Counted from the first letter of the stretch, positions 8,621 to 18,052 are shown. The stretch: DNA of 18,870 nucleotides from Ectocarpus siliculosus (GCA_000310025.1 FN649734.1:221551-240420), one strand, 5' to 3'. The notes: generated by a model from the sequence alone, not told the origin. Numbers and translations are program-made.

Positions 8621-11600
8621 AATAGCACCGGGGGTCTCGCTGCCGTCGCAATGTCCCGACCTTTCTGGCCCTGTGGAGGGCGGGGGTGGCGGTACAGCTG
8701 GTCGCGGCCCAGTCGATGGGGCGCAGCAAGGAGTCCATCAAAAGCAGTCCCGACCCTACGGTCACGGTCACGACCACTGCTGTACGGGCCTCTATGCAGC
8801 AGCCCGTCTGTGACTGCGAAGGGTGCGAGGATACCACCACCGCCACCGCCGCTTCTGATTGGTACGAGAAACCGCCCGATTGGGCCGAAAAGCCGGCCCG
8901 TTGGCCCGAGAATAGGGCAGTAGTGGCGGCGACTGAGAAGGCTGCTGATGGATGTTGTTCTTCTGATTTCGGCGGCTCGTCCGCTGTTGATTGGAGGTGC
9001 GAAGAGGCGCGGCTCAGCGTGTGGCCCGTCGACGCTGACAAGAAGAGCAACAGCGGCAGCGGCGGCGGCAACGATTACGGCGATGACGCTGGAGGAGTGG
9101 AGGGGCAAGACGGGGGGGATGGGGGCGTCGAGGGGTATGATTTCAGCCGTAGCACGGAAGCCAACTATGAGGTGAAGGTGGAGGTGGAGAACGGGACGTT
9201 TGCCGAGAGGTGAGAAAGGTCGTCGGTTAGGACTCGCCCTTTGTGCAATACAATGTAAAGGGTAGTAGGGTTTGGGTTATTTCTAGTGCTGCTCCTTCAA
9301 CGCTGGCTAGGTTCGTCGCACGTTCCGAGTGTTGCGTGCTGCCATTGTCGCGTTGCTCGTGGTTAGTGATCAGATTTGCGTGTATGATAGCCCGTGGTAA
9401 TCGTTTCGTCCAAATTCCAAGAATGCCAGCATTGAAACTATGAACCCCACCGTCTCTGAGGGAAGTTTTAATTTGCAATTACACCAACACCACATGTTGA
9501 ACAAAGCACACCCGTGGCCAAAAAAGCCCCTTCAATGTTGGCGGCGAGGTGCCATTGGTGTGCAGTGTATGCATAGCAAACACTGTTTCGGTTGGGCTGG
9601 TGCTTTGCTACATACCTGGTACTTGGTTGCGGTTGTCTTCAGCGCAAATCGAGTGGAAGTCTAACGAATTCTAACCAGTATCATTCATATGTACTCATGG
9701 CGAATTTCGGAAATCGCACTACGCAAGATCAGGCTTTCGGCTTCTTTTTTGTTTCAATGATTGGACGAGACAACAAACGATCGAACATCAAAGTTGAAAG
9801 CTGACGATATCGAAACGAGAAGCACGAACGAAAGTACGACACAACAGAAGCGGCATGCTGCATGTCTTCACAATGCAGGTTTGGAGAGGCGCGTTCCCTG
9901 CTGGACTACAGCTACCACTCGCACTACACCTTGGAACGGCAGCACGTGAGTGATTGAGTGACCAGCGCTGTGAGGACTTACGGAGGGGACACCTCCGGAT
10001 AAACTTGCTCCAACCCAGTGGGTCCACAAATATCTGAACGCCAAATTAATATCTTGGGATGCTAGTTTATTTTTTTTGCGCATCTTATGTGCTGAAGATC
10101 GAGACGCCCGCAGCCACCACTCCAATGAACAAAACGTTGCGTTGCAGCAGCGACCAAGTAGAGCTTGGACGCACACGGGATTCCGTCTCAAGAGGGGCAC
10201 GTCCTCCATGGCCACACGACTTGACTTGCTGCAACCGGCAGCAAACTCAGAACCCCCCCCCCCTTCCCAAAACCTTTGACTCGTGGTGTCGGGTTTGCTG
10301 TTGATCTTGATGTTGTCGTAACGTTTAGGTCCAGGACGACATTCTGCAGGAGGCCCTGCGGACAAAAACGCCAGGGTCTCTGGAGAACCCGTGGGCGGTG
10401 TTTACTGCGGGCGCGATGGTGAGAAACCGGAAGACAGGAAGGGGACTTTCGCTCTGCACTCTGCACAGCTCCTTTTGTGCGCGGTGGTAGATGGCTGCTC
10501 GAATGGTTTTTAGGGCATAAGCTGCCAGTTTTTCTCAGGCCAACCTCTCCCGACATAATGTGTGTATTTTGTACCTCAACTGAATCCAAGGACGCGGTCG
10601 ACAACCATGTACCACGGTATGCATGTTAGGGGAATGCCTTATCTCGTGGCAAGGCAGGCGCCCATCACCGCGTGTTCCTGGCACTTGAAGACAAAGTCGT
10701 CCGCGACATTCTTTTACCAAGAGGTCGTCGTTACACTACAATAGATGCATCCCCGCACCTTTGGGTAATTTTTTTTTGTTTTGATGCACCAGCCGGGGTG
10801 AATGACACAGGTGAAGTGAAGACCACACGGGACTGCTGTGTACCATGCCTTTTGCTTTCTCCTTCTCCCCTCACTGCGTTATTTTTGCCTCGCTTTTTAT
10901 CGCGAGGAGGATCCAGCCACCCCTCTCGCTCATCGCTCGTCGCGAGGTCGTAGGGTAAACATGATTACCTATTCCTTACAATAGTCATCTTTTATTTGTT
11001 TCCGTTGTCGTTTGAACGCCTTTTTTCTGTTGTCCTTGTCCTCGTGGTGCGTAGGGTGCCGGGAAGAGCCATGTCATGGGCGTCCTGGGAGAGCGAGGAC
11101 TTTTTCCCATGGATGCCTTTGTGCAGGTTGATCCAGACAGCCTCAGGAGGAAGTTGCCAGAGATGGAAGGGTACGTCAGGAGTGATCCGGGGACGGCTGG
11201 GTCTTTGACCCACAAGGAGGTGCGTTGTTGTTGCTGTTGTTGTTGTTGTTGTTGTTGTTGTTTGTTGATATCTTCTCATTAAGAAACCGTTGCTGTTGTT
11301 GTTGCTGTTGTCGGTGATATCCTCTCATTATGAAACCGTTTCGGTGTCTCCTCAGTCATCATCTTCTAGTATCTGTACTACGTTTTGGTGGTCCAACTGA
11401 CTTGGACGCCTTCCGTGGTGACAGGCCAACTACCGAAAAAAGGCCCATGCACAAATTCTGAAAATCAAGACCGAAATAAGTGAACAACGACTCAGAGGTG
11501 CTCGCGTCACTTGTTTCGAGGCGGACGGCTTGCCGTCAGAAGCGCAGCAGAGGAACATTTACGGTTGATCCCAGGACCTCGATGTTCATCTTCATACCGC

Positions 11601-14329
11601 AGCGGAGTAGAATTGTAGAGGGGGGGCCTACGACACGCTCAAACCACCACTCATCTCTCCCGTGTGAAGGCTTCAACAGACTCAAGAAAGTCTGGTATCC
11701 TCCAGCAGGTTATGGCCCTCAACATTTTATGTGGAGAAGTCAATGCTGCATCCCTCCGAACGGGGTGATGTTTCGAGCACGGGAAATTCATTCTTTAACA
11801 TGCATACAATGTACAATACAATGTACAATGGATGTAGGATTTCGACGTTTTTTGGTCTTCGCATTTGTTCTTCTCCGCTGGGACAGCGTTTTTTCTCGCA
11901 CTTCCTTCTGCGTGGCACGCAGAGGACTCGTCATGACGACCAACCATCCATGCGATCGCGATGGCATTGGTTGGCCATGTCCTCTTGCATCGCCCCCGGG
12001 AGGCAAATCACCTAACTCCCGCAGGGGAACCTTGTATCACGTACTTGTATGTTTAATCACAAATAGTGAAATAACACGTACATGTTGTTGCCGTTGTTGC
12101 TGTTGCAGCAAGGAAAGTTGTCGGAGAGCAGGGGCGATCCCGGTGTCTTGTTTTTGCTTCTCAGGACAAGATTATCCTATGATAGCAATTGCGTGGTTCT
12201 TGTAAGCAAGAAAAAGAAGATCCTGAGAGGGTACATGTTTCACCATCGCAGATGAGATGAGCCCACTCCTGGCAGCAAACTAGAGAGTTCGGGATGATGA
12301 CGATCTAGCCTATAATAATTGATGTTGTTGGCTCCCAGGTACGTTCCGCAGGCTACGTAAGGCACCACACCCCCCATTGACCCTGACGCCCTCGGCTTCG
12401 CGCGACACTCCCGTACTCATACTCGATGGCAATATTATTGTCTGCTGTAGATAGGGCGCGGCATGGGTTGCACCTCCCTACTGTTGCTGACATGTTGCCA
12501 AGTTCTGCCATTCAAAGCAGCATGGGTGCAAAGGCAGGTGTGGAGAAAGTGAACAAACGTGCTAATACGAAAAATGTGAATGCGCGTGGTGAATATCGAA
12601 ACATTGGTAAGACGAAGAAGGGGTCACCAGCAGCGCCACCAGTGGAGTAGCGGTACCGAGGATACCAACGACCGACACCATCATGGAAAAACGAAAACAG
12701 CAACAAGAAGAACATGTTCTTCAACGGCAACAAATACGATCATCAGCAACAACCATGACCCCAACAATACCTACCTTACCCACCCCACTTCTTTGGTCTT
12801 GTCTCGTAGGCCGGCTTGCTTGCCGAGCTCCTGGAGGAAACGGCCCTGCTACAGGGAAGAAACATCCTAGTGGACGGGTCGATGAGGAACGGGGAGTGGT
12901 ACGCCGAGCATGTCGGAGACCTAAGACGACGGTTTCCTCGCTTGAGGGTGGCCATCATTCACGTACGTCACAAGTATTAATTTTTGTGGTTTTTGAAGGG
13001 GAGATACGGCAATATGCTGCTCAGGGAACCGTAGACATACATACAAGTTGGTCATCACTCAACACTAATCACTCAACACTGTTAATTCGTAGCTAATCTA
13101 TTCCGGACTTGTATCTGTGGAGGAGATGGACTTGCTGTGTTTTTTTGGGGGAACGTAAAAGACGCCGGTAAGTCGAGGTTAAACTAGCAATGTTTTAGTT
13201 CGCCGCATGTTCCCCATGTTTATCTTGTACGGCGGGTCTCGTGAGTATAGTATTGATGGCGGAGTCAGTCCCTCCATGGTCCAGTAGTACCTTCCGTAAG
13301 ACGATGGTTGATTTTTTTCATGTCCGGGACGGGAACGGTACCCAGACCTGACCTGCGATATGTTTCTGCGACCCTCCCCGCTAATATTTTTTTCAACCGA
13401 TTACATGTTCGCCTCGGCGGAATTCATGCGTCAATAATCATCGCGCTTCTTCCAGTAGACGATATCGATTGAATTACGTCGCAAGTTTAACGAAACAAAT
13501 GACGCGTTATCTTGTTTTTTGTTTTTGTTTCTGGAAGACCTGACTTAATATGCATATCGACATACGATGTTCCACCTTTTTGTTACACTTCGTGACTTTA
13601 TTCGTTGTATTTTTGGCAAGGTGTTTACGCTCTTTGATCGGTTTCGTCATGTCTGATTTTTTCCCCTGGCTTTTTTTGGTTGGGATCTTCGATCTTGCCA
13701 CGTGTGCTGTTTTTCATTATTTTCTTGTTCAGGTCTGGGCCCCCGAGGAAGAGGTGATGAAGAGAGCCGTGCGCCGAGGGCTTACGACCGGCCGCGTCAT
13801 ACCCCCCTCGGTGCTCCGGGATACCATCCGCGCGGTCCCCCGCTCGGTAGAGATGCTGGCGCCGCTCGCTGACTACTGCGTTCGGATCGACAACGTGGGG
13901 GACGACTGGCGGCGCCAAAGCCAAGAATCGCAGCAACAGCAGAACCGGCGGCCACTGCGGCAGCAGAATAACTGTCTCGTGTCATCGGATATGTCGGAAA
14001 TGGTGTTAATGCCGGCATCGAATGAGGAAATGTCGGAGATGATGGTGGTGTCGTCGAGTGCGAGGTTGCAGTCGTCGGACATGCCGGAGATTTCCAGGCC
14101 GGTGGGATCGTCACTGGACGTGCCAACAGCTTGCACAGCTTGCACAGGAGACGAAACGAGATCAGCAGCGGAAGGGGGGGGAGAAGGGAGGTCGAGGGCT
14201 CACAGCGAAGTGCCGGCAGTGATAATGCCGGTGCTTGCGACATCTGGGGAAACGTGGGAATCGTTCCGGAGAACGTTCGCTCAAGACCCGCCTCCGCCGC
14301 CTCCGCCAATAGGAAACCCACACGAGTGA
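6639..14329 (+). CDS. Zeta-toxin-family P-loop kinase (multi-exon, eukaryotic)
   Basis: Zeta-family proteins are P-loop kinases that phosphorylate small molecules; bacterial members act on UDP-N-acetylglucosamine sugars. Plants have a zeta-domain protein, NADKc, that is a calmodulin-dependent NAD kinase. Joined in phase, exons from 8626 onward show the family layout in order: an aromatic, His-rich segment ending in LERQH, then PWAVFTAGAM, the Walker A residues GAGKS, the acidic motif DPDSLRRKLPE, SLTHKE, the NILVDGSMRNGEW strand and loop, the strand VAIIH, and the Arg-containing RRGLTTGRVIPP. Lys and Ser of the P-loop, Asp of DPD and the expected Arg residues are all present, so the kinase looks intact. 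The N-terminal and C-terminal extensions are low complexity. There is no signal peptide in the putative first exon. The core is secure; the first exons are not. The substrate is unknown. Confidence 0.85.
7269..7381 (+). CDS. Possible alternative first exon
   Basis: An ATG at 7269 opens a protein-like frame (YKRNTLYREIDEHRRDPRP near its middle) that ends in phase 1 at a perfect GTGAGT donor. An in-frame stop at 7251-7253 limits it upstream. It does not join the exon at 8626 directly, but the phases work through the 37-base segment 7827-7863 to an acceptor at 8678. Evidence is splice signals and phase only. Confidence 0.22.
7827..7863 (+). CDS. Possible 37-base micro-exon
   Basis: It is flanked by a good acceptor (TTGTCCTGCAG) and a good donor (ATG/GTACGTGTG). 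If entered in phase 1 from 7381 it codes LCLVTLLRRIS and leaves in phase 2, matching an acceptor at 8678. No homology is recognised, so chance is possible. Confidence 0.22.
8478..8616. repeat. (TGTC)n and (CT)n compound microsatellite
   Basis: A TGTC tetranucleotide block (about 8478-8510) passes into a CT dinucleotide tract of about 90 bases ending at 8616. It lies nine bases before the TAG acceptor at 8623-8625 and so can serve as an outsized polypyrimidine tract for the next exon of the kinase gene. Confidence 0.95.
8626..9209 (+). CDS. N-terminal extension exon of the zeta-type kinase
   Basis: The frame is open from just after TAG at 8625 and ends in phase 2 at GAGAG/GTGAGA, where read-through would stop at once. 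Acceptors at 8678 and 8697 are alternatives, so the 5' end is uncertain by up to 72 bases. It codes an ordered-looking start (VAVQLVAAQSMGRSKESIKS), a CDCEGCED cysteine cluster, three tandem seven-residue Trp repeats at 8860-8922, then a Gly/Asp-rich linker. The last part, NYEVKVEVENGTFAER, leads into the conserved segment of the next exon. Confidence 0.75.
8860..8922 (+). repeat. Coding tandem repeat, 21 bp x 3 (Trp heptapeptide)
   Basis: Three successive seven-residue units start with Trp and carry Glu at position 3: WYEKPPD, WAEKPAR, WPENRAV. The DNA copies have diverged at many positions, while Trp and Glu are kept in all three. Confidence 0.8.
9210..9878 (+). other. Intron (phase 2) of the zeta-type kinase gene
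   Basis: GT at 9210-9211 and a TGCAG acceptor at 9874-9878. It is 669 bases with no other gene seen. Confidence 0.8.
9879..9945 (+). CDS. Zeta-type kinase exon with LERQH segment
   Basis: This 67-base exon completes an Arg codon and adds 22 residues, FGEARSLLDY followed by an alternating His/Tyr/Ser segment and LERQH. It enters in phase 2 and leaves in phase 0 at CAC/GTGAGT. The pattern of aromatic and His residues followed by Arg-Gln, ahead of a QD segment, precedes the P-loop in many protist zeta-domain proteins, as I recall the family. Confidence 0.88.
9946..10328 (+). other. Intron (phase 0) of the zeta-type kinase gene
   Basis: This is 383 bases, GTGAGT to TTTAG, including an 11-base C run at 10254-10264. 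No other gene is seen. Confidence 0.85.
10329..10418 (+). CDS. Zeta-type kinase exon with first half of the P-loop
   Basis: Thirty codons, phase 0 at both ends, from VQDDILQEAL to PWAVFTAGAM. The final Gly-Ala-Met begins the nucleotide-binding loop that is completed by the next exon. The donor is ATG/GTGAGA. Confidence 0.9.
10419..11054 (+). other. Intron (phase 0) inside the P-loop codons
   Basis: This is 636 bases, GTGAGA to GCGTAG. It separates Gly-Ala-Met from Gly-Ala-Gly-Lys-Ser. I see no other gene in it. Confidence 0.9.
11055..11219 (+). CDS. Zeta-type kinase exon with GAGKS and the acidic motif
   Basis: Fifty-five codons, phase 0 at both ends. It starts GAGKSHVMG (Walker A Lys and Ser), then FVQVDPDSLRRKLPE, whose Asp matches the catalytic acid region of zeta kinases, and ends SLTHKE at a GAG/GTGCGT donor. 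This exon is the strongest single piece of evidence for the family. Confidence 0.93.
11220..12809 (+). other. Large intron (phase 0) of the zeta-type kinase gene
   Basis: About 1.6 kb between SLTHKE and the AGLLAE segment. The family reads straight from THKE to AG, so no coding exon is expected between. It contains a TTG repeat, a 48-base tandem duplication and other T-rich sequence. The open frames at 11480-12205 and 12426-12650 have no support as exons. Confidence 0.8.
11222..11340 (+). repeat. TTG microsatellite and 48-bp tandem duplication
   Basis: A TTG-rich tract starts just after the donor. A 48-base unit carrying GATATC(T/C)TCTCATTA and GAAACCGTT occurs twice, with GATATC at 11267 and again at 11315. 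The copies differ at a few positions. Confidence 0.8.
12810..12962 (+). CDS. Zeta-type kinase exon with the LVDGS strand
   Basis: Fifty-one codons, phase 0 at both ends, after a CTCGTAG acceptor. It starts AGLLAELLEE, carries NILVDGSMRNGEWY, corresponding to the substrate-side strand and loop of zeta kinases, and ends LRVAIIH at CAC/GTACGT. Confidence 0.92.
12963..13732 (+). other. Last intron (phase 0) of the zeta-type kinase gene
   Basis: This is 770 bases, GTACGT to TTGTTCAG, with a T-rich acceptor tract. It is clearly AT-richer than the exons. Nothing else is seen. Confidence 0.88.
13733..14329 (+). CDS. Terminal exon of the zeta-type kinase
   Basis: The exon has 198 codons plus TGA at 14327-14329. 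It starts VWAPEEEVMKRAVRRG and carries the Arg-containing LTTGRVIPP segment. The helix that follows (RAVPRSVEMLAPLADYCVRI) ends the fold. The remaining tail of about 130 residues is disordered: Gln-rich, then four spaced Met-Ser/Pro-Glu clusters (DMSEM, EEMSEMM, DMPEI), and near the end a short aromatic motif ETWESFRRTF and a seven-Pro run. Upstream frame continuity to 13550 is intron. Confidence 0.92.
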   Translation, partial: VWAPEEEVMKRAVRRGLTTGRVIPPSVLRDTIRAVPRSVEMLAPLADYCVRIDNVGDDWRRQSQESQQQQNRRPLRQQNNCLVSSDMSEMVLMPASNEEMSEMMVVSSSARLQSSDMPEISRPVGSSLDVPTACTACTGDETRSAAEGGGEGRSRAHSEVPAVIMPVLATSGETWESFRRTFAQDPPPPPPPIGNPHE

Positions 14330-17300
14330 AGCACGAGATGCTGGCTTCCACTGGCATTCTTGGCGCTCCTACCCCTTGCGACAACAGCAGTAATGCTTCC
14401 GACATGGACGGGGGAGGTACCCGCTCGTAATATTGTTTTTTTTTTTTTAACAACAACCTTCGGTCGTGAGCGCTGAGCCCCGCCGCGTTGCTCCTGTGGT
14501 CTTGAAATCCATTTGTTCCATTTCTTGCCCGTTCTCTTGGTTGACGGTCGTTGTGGCGGAAGGATGTGTCGTTGGGCTAGGGTAAGGGTTAGGGAATGCG
14601 TAACATTACAGCGGGCTCTTTAGTGGATGCCGTCCATCCCTTCACAGTTACAGTTGCTCACGTCCTTCTTGACCCCTACCTCAACATTGTTGGACTATAC
14701 GGTGGTCTTGACTCTGAAGACGCAATACCGTTATTCTAGAATCTCGTCGTCTTGTCTAGGCAAATACTTGACTGCTGGACTCTGGAGTGGTGTGTGTGGT
14801 GAACGTGTTGTCGTGTTCGTTATTGTACTCGGGTAGTCTACAGCACTCCAGCACTCCAGGAGGAAGACAAATTTTAGTCTGTTCCTGAACCGCTGTCTGT
14901 GCGTCACAGTCAGCTGTTTCGCCTAATGCTGTACTGATGTGGGGGGGTACACGCGTTTGTTTGTTATGTACCTGGAGACATTGATTGCCTGACAGCAGTG
15001 AGTGCTGGTTGTGTGGCGTTTGTTTTGTCGTTTGCGTGTCACCAAGTGTCTATACCCCCCTTGCCCCTCTGTACAATGCGCATCAAAGAAAGGTCTCGCT
15101 CCTACCCAGTCATCCAAACACTAACATACTAACATATTAACATTAGGTATTTCGTGGGTGCTTGCTCGGATGTGATTTTTTTTCTTTGTCTCTGCTCCAT
15201 CCAGTTTTATCCCTGTGGTTTCGAGTAGTTCGAGAGTTTACATGATGGACCCCGAAGAAGTCCTTCGTTTTTTTTTTGTTCTTGGATCACGGTGGTTTTA
15301 TGTGTTATTTCATCGGCACCGAGCGGCAGTAGTATCCCGCATCGCATCGATCGTTAAGGAATAAACAACACCGAGTTAGTTGATAGTTGATGATACGTCA
15401 AATGTGAAGATCTAACACAATTGGACCGTTTTTGGTGTCGGTCGTGTGTCCATTTTTCATGTCGCCGAAACCGGGTCAGCTTGTAAGTAGGCAAGATTGA
15501 AAGAAAGGGCCACAAAATGATTTAATGATTTCTAAGGTGGTTGTATGATGTTCCGGGTTGGCGCTCAGCTTGATACCGTTGTGCTAGTGGCGCGGATGGC
15601 GCTACAATAACATTGGTTTTGCCTTGAGAAGCGACGTACTAGTCTAACGAGAGGATAATCTACTACTGGTGTGAGTTCTCGCGGGTAAGGTGGCGATGCA
15701 CGCCAATGTGGTGTGATGAGTGATGACTGAGGTACTGGCAACATGTAGGGCAGGATGTATGGGCCCAATGTACATGGTTTGTTCTACAGCAGCAGTCGGC
15801 CTATCGATAGATCGGCATGAGGTTAAGGTTAGCTCGCCGGCGAGATAGATAGGCACGTGGTGCTTGGGATGTGTTTCACCCCGCGATTGAGGAAGGAATG
15901 AATGCCAGTTAACGTAGCAAATAATTTGTTTCTTAATGCACTTCGCATGCTTCATGGGGGGTGACCTGGTGCTGTCTGTCTCCTGGCGAACCAGGCTGGC
16001 TTTTTCGGTATAACGGACACGTGAACGAGAGAGAGAAAAGGTGCCCGTTCATGTTGTCAAGATGCTGCTGTAAGATCACGGACCGATTTCTGCGCATCGC
16101 GTCTGTGGCAAGTACGAATACGAATATCCCCCATCTATTTGGCTGTGCGTGGGCTTGATGTTGGAGTTTGAGCAAATAGTTGGGTTCCAACCAGTGCAGT
16201 GAAAAATTCGTGTTGTGTGCTGTGTGACATGTTGCGCCCGAGCCAATTGTCTACAGACCGACACCTCACCCTCGGCTGCATGTAGACTACATGTGTACAG
16301 TTATCAAGTGTCCTGAGCGGAACACTAAACGCTAGCGGCCGCTCAACGACGTCCGTCCCCGTCTCGCGACGCACGCTTTTCATAGCCACAAAAACAAAAT
16401 CAGCCTCCCCCGCTGTCGGGCAATCACTCCCTCCCTCGCTTCAAGGACGTGAAAAAAAAAAGTGACAACGGTGTCCGGACCGCGGTGTATGGTACCAAAG
16501 ATTGTCACCAGTATGCGTATGTAAGGTATGCAACCATTCCATCGTAAATAGCTGATTTCTTCAGGCATACTACTGACGTTACCTCCTCAAGCCCTAACCC
16601 AATCATCGACAGGATAATAACAAGATATATATGCATACGCAGCACTAATCTCTTACAGCATGCAGACCTTACTCGAGCATATAGCTCGATTGCTAACTCA
16701 CTTTGATGAACACACCATCTACCTGCTGCATGCGAAAACTGACGAATAGAACACTTTACTACTTAACTCCTGATTGGGAGGGAAGGAACAGATGGCACGG
16801 CATGAGCAAACAGCGTGAGCAATGGCGGGAGAGAGAGGCCACCAGCCACCAGCGAAAAGGCAACTTGAAATACTGTAGATCAATTATGTAGTCCACTCTG
16901 GCATTTCGACCCGAACAAAAAAAACTAACGGACAAAACTAACATACGGGAGAGAAGTACCAAAATAGTACCAGGTCACAAACCAACGGACGGAACAGGGG
17001 AAACAAATGCGTAACAACAGTACGAAACAAGCGAGTTGATTCATTCCCTTTCGTTTAAGGCCGGAAGAACACGAAAAAACTGTGCACCGGATCTCCTCGA
17101 TGCGGAGAGCAACACGCCGTAGACTCTATGGTACTTACAATCAACAATGTCAAATCGGTCGGTGGGCACTTAAACTCCAAACAGCATTGAGGTAGCCGGT
17201 CTTCAACTTCCACTCTATCCCTGTAACTGTCAGACGACAACACACTAATTCATGTGTATCCTTTCGAGCGAACGAAAAACTTCAAGAGGCAGACTAAACC

Positions 17301-17964
17301 AACGGACGTGGGGAAACGGACACGAAACTGACAATGAAAATGAACAGAACTTGGGCCGATGCGCTTGTGCCCCACAAATACCCACAAATACTCCTCCGGC
17401 TTCGACCGGGTCATCACAGGCCGAGACGACAGGCGGCCCATCCACTAATAATGATCTCCGATCGAAAGTCGTTCGGTGAACGTCGATCTCCGGTGACTTT
17501 CGTTCTTAATACAGTAGTCCTATCCTAAAGCCAAGCGACCATCCAGTGGTTGAACTCGTCCCATCGCTGCGAGACAAGTCGGGAAGCGTGAGGTGAGAGG
17601 ACGGTGTGGGTTCGTGGTAAGGGAAAAATATATAGTCTACGGGCTCGGCTTATCGTTATCGTTATGTGTTGTGAATGCTTTCACTTTAAATAGCGTTACC
17701 TTTATGATGTCTGCAAAGCGTCTTCGAACACACAAAAAAAGAAGGAGAACCGAAGGGGATTCCCTTGATCCCCGAGAAAACAAAACAAAAAGTTCCGGCG
17801 AATAGCGGAAACATTTCATTGAGGTTCTTCTACCTCGTGGAATGCATATACGGTACGTGTGTCAGAAAATCTTCAAGCCCGTGCCCGCTCTTGCTCGATC
17901 ATCACGATCACGGACAGGTGAGGTGGCGCTGGGTCAACATTGCGAAAGAAAGCAAACTTGAAGG
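14330..17964. other. Gene-poor region between convergent genes
   Basis: This should include the 3' UTR of the kinase gene and the unresolved 3' end of the minus-strand sulfatase gene. It holds a T run at 14437-14448, a degenerate telomere-like stretch at 14577-14595, AATAAA at 15360-15365 and short actaacat-type repeats at 15119-15143. Open frames are short and none resembles a family I know. I see no transposon ends. Confidence 0.5.
14577..14595 (+). repeat. Degenerate TTAGGG-like stretch
   Basis: Three consecutive near-copies of TTAGGG occur (CTAGGG, TAAGGG, TTAGGG). It is short and imperfect, so it may be chance. Confidence 0.35.
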
Positions 17965-18052
17965 ATCAACAGCAACAACGACGAAGACCGACAGCAACAA
18001 CGACGAACATCAACAGCAACAACGACGAAGATCAACAGCAACAACGACGAAG
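17965..18052. repeat. 22-bp x 4 minisatellite
   Basis: Four head-to-tail 22-base units built on CAACAGCAACAACGACGAA. Copies 1, 3 and 4 differ at most at one base, and copy 2 differs at a few more. It lies in the presumed intron or 3' region of the sulfatase gene and creates spurious Thr/Gln-rich frames on the plus strand. Confidence 0.92.

Larger units (their letters stand above)
6753..8625 (+). other. Long 5' intron region with possible small exons
   Basis: About 1.9 kb separates the putative first exon from the next firm exon. Three segments have usable splice signals: an acceptor CAATAG at 7105-7110 after a pyrimidine-rich tract, a donor CATT/GTGAGT at 7381-7382, and a 37-base segment at 7827-7863. 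The region ends in the TGTC/CT repeat just before the acceptor at 8625. Which segments are used cannot be settled from sequence alone. Confidence 0.4.

Noticed and set aside
8334-9108. Minus-strand open frames of 215 and 245 codons
   Set aside because: They consist largely of translated CT repeat (Arg-Glu) and the antisense of the kinase N-terminal exon, whose plus-strand frame ends at a good donor and continues into conserved exons.
11480-12650. Extra coding exons inside the large kinase intron
   Set aside because: The kinase family reads directly from THKE to AG, which the flanking exons give in phase, and the frames inside the intron have no recognisable content.
13797-14456. Minus-strand open frame of 219 codons
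   Set aside because: Antisense to the terminal kinase exon, which is strongly supported by family motifs.
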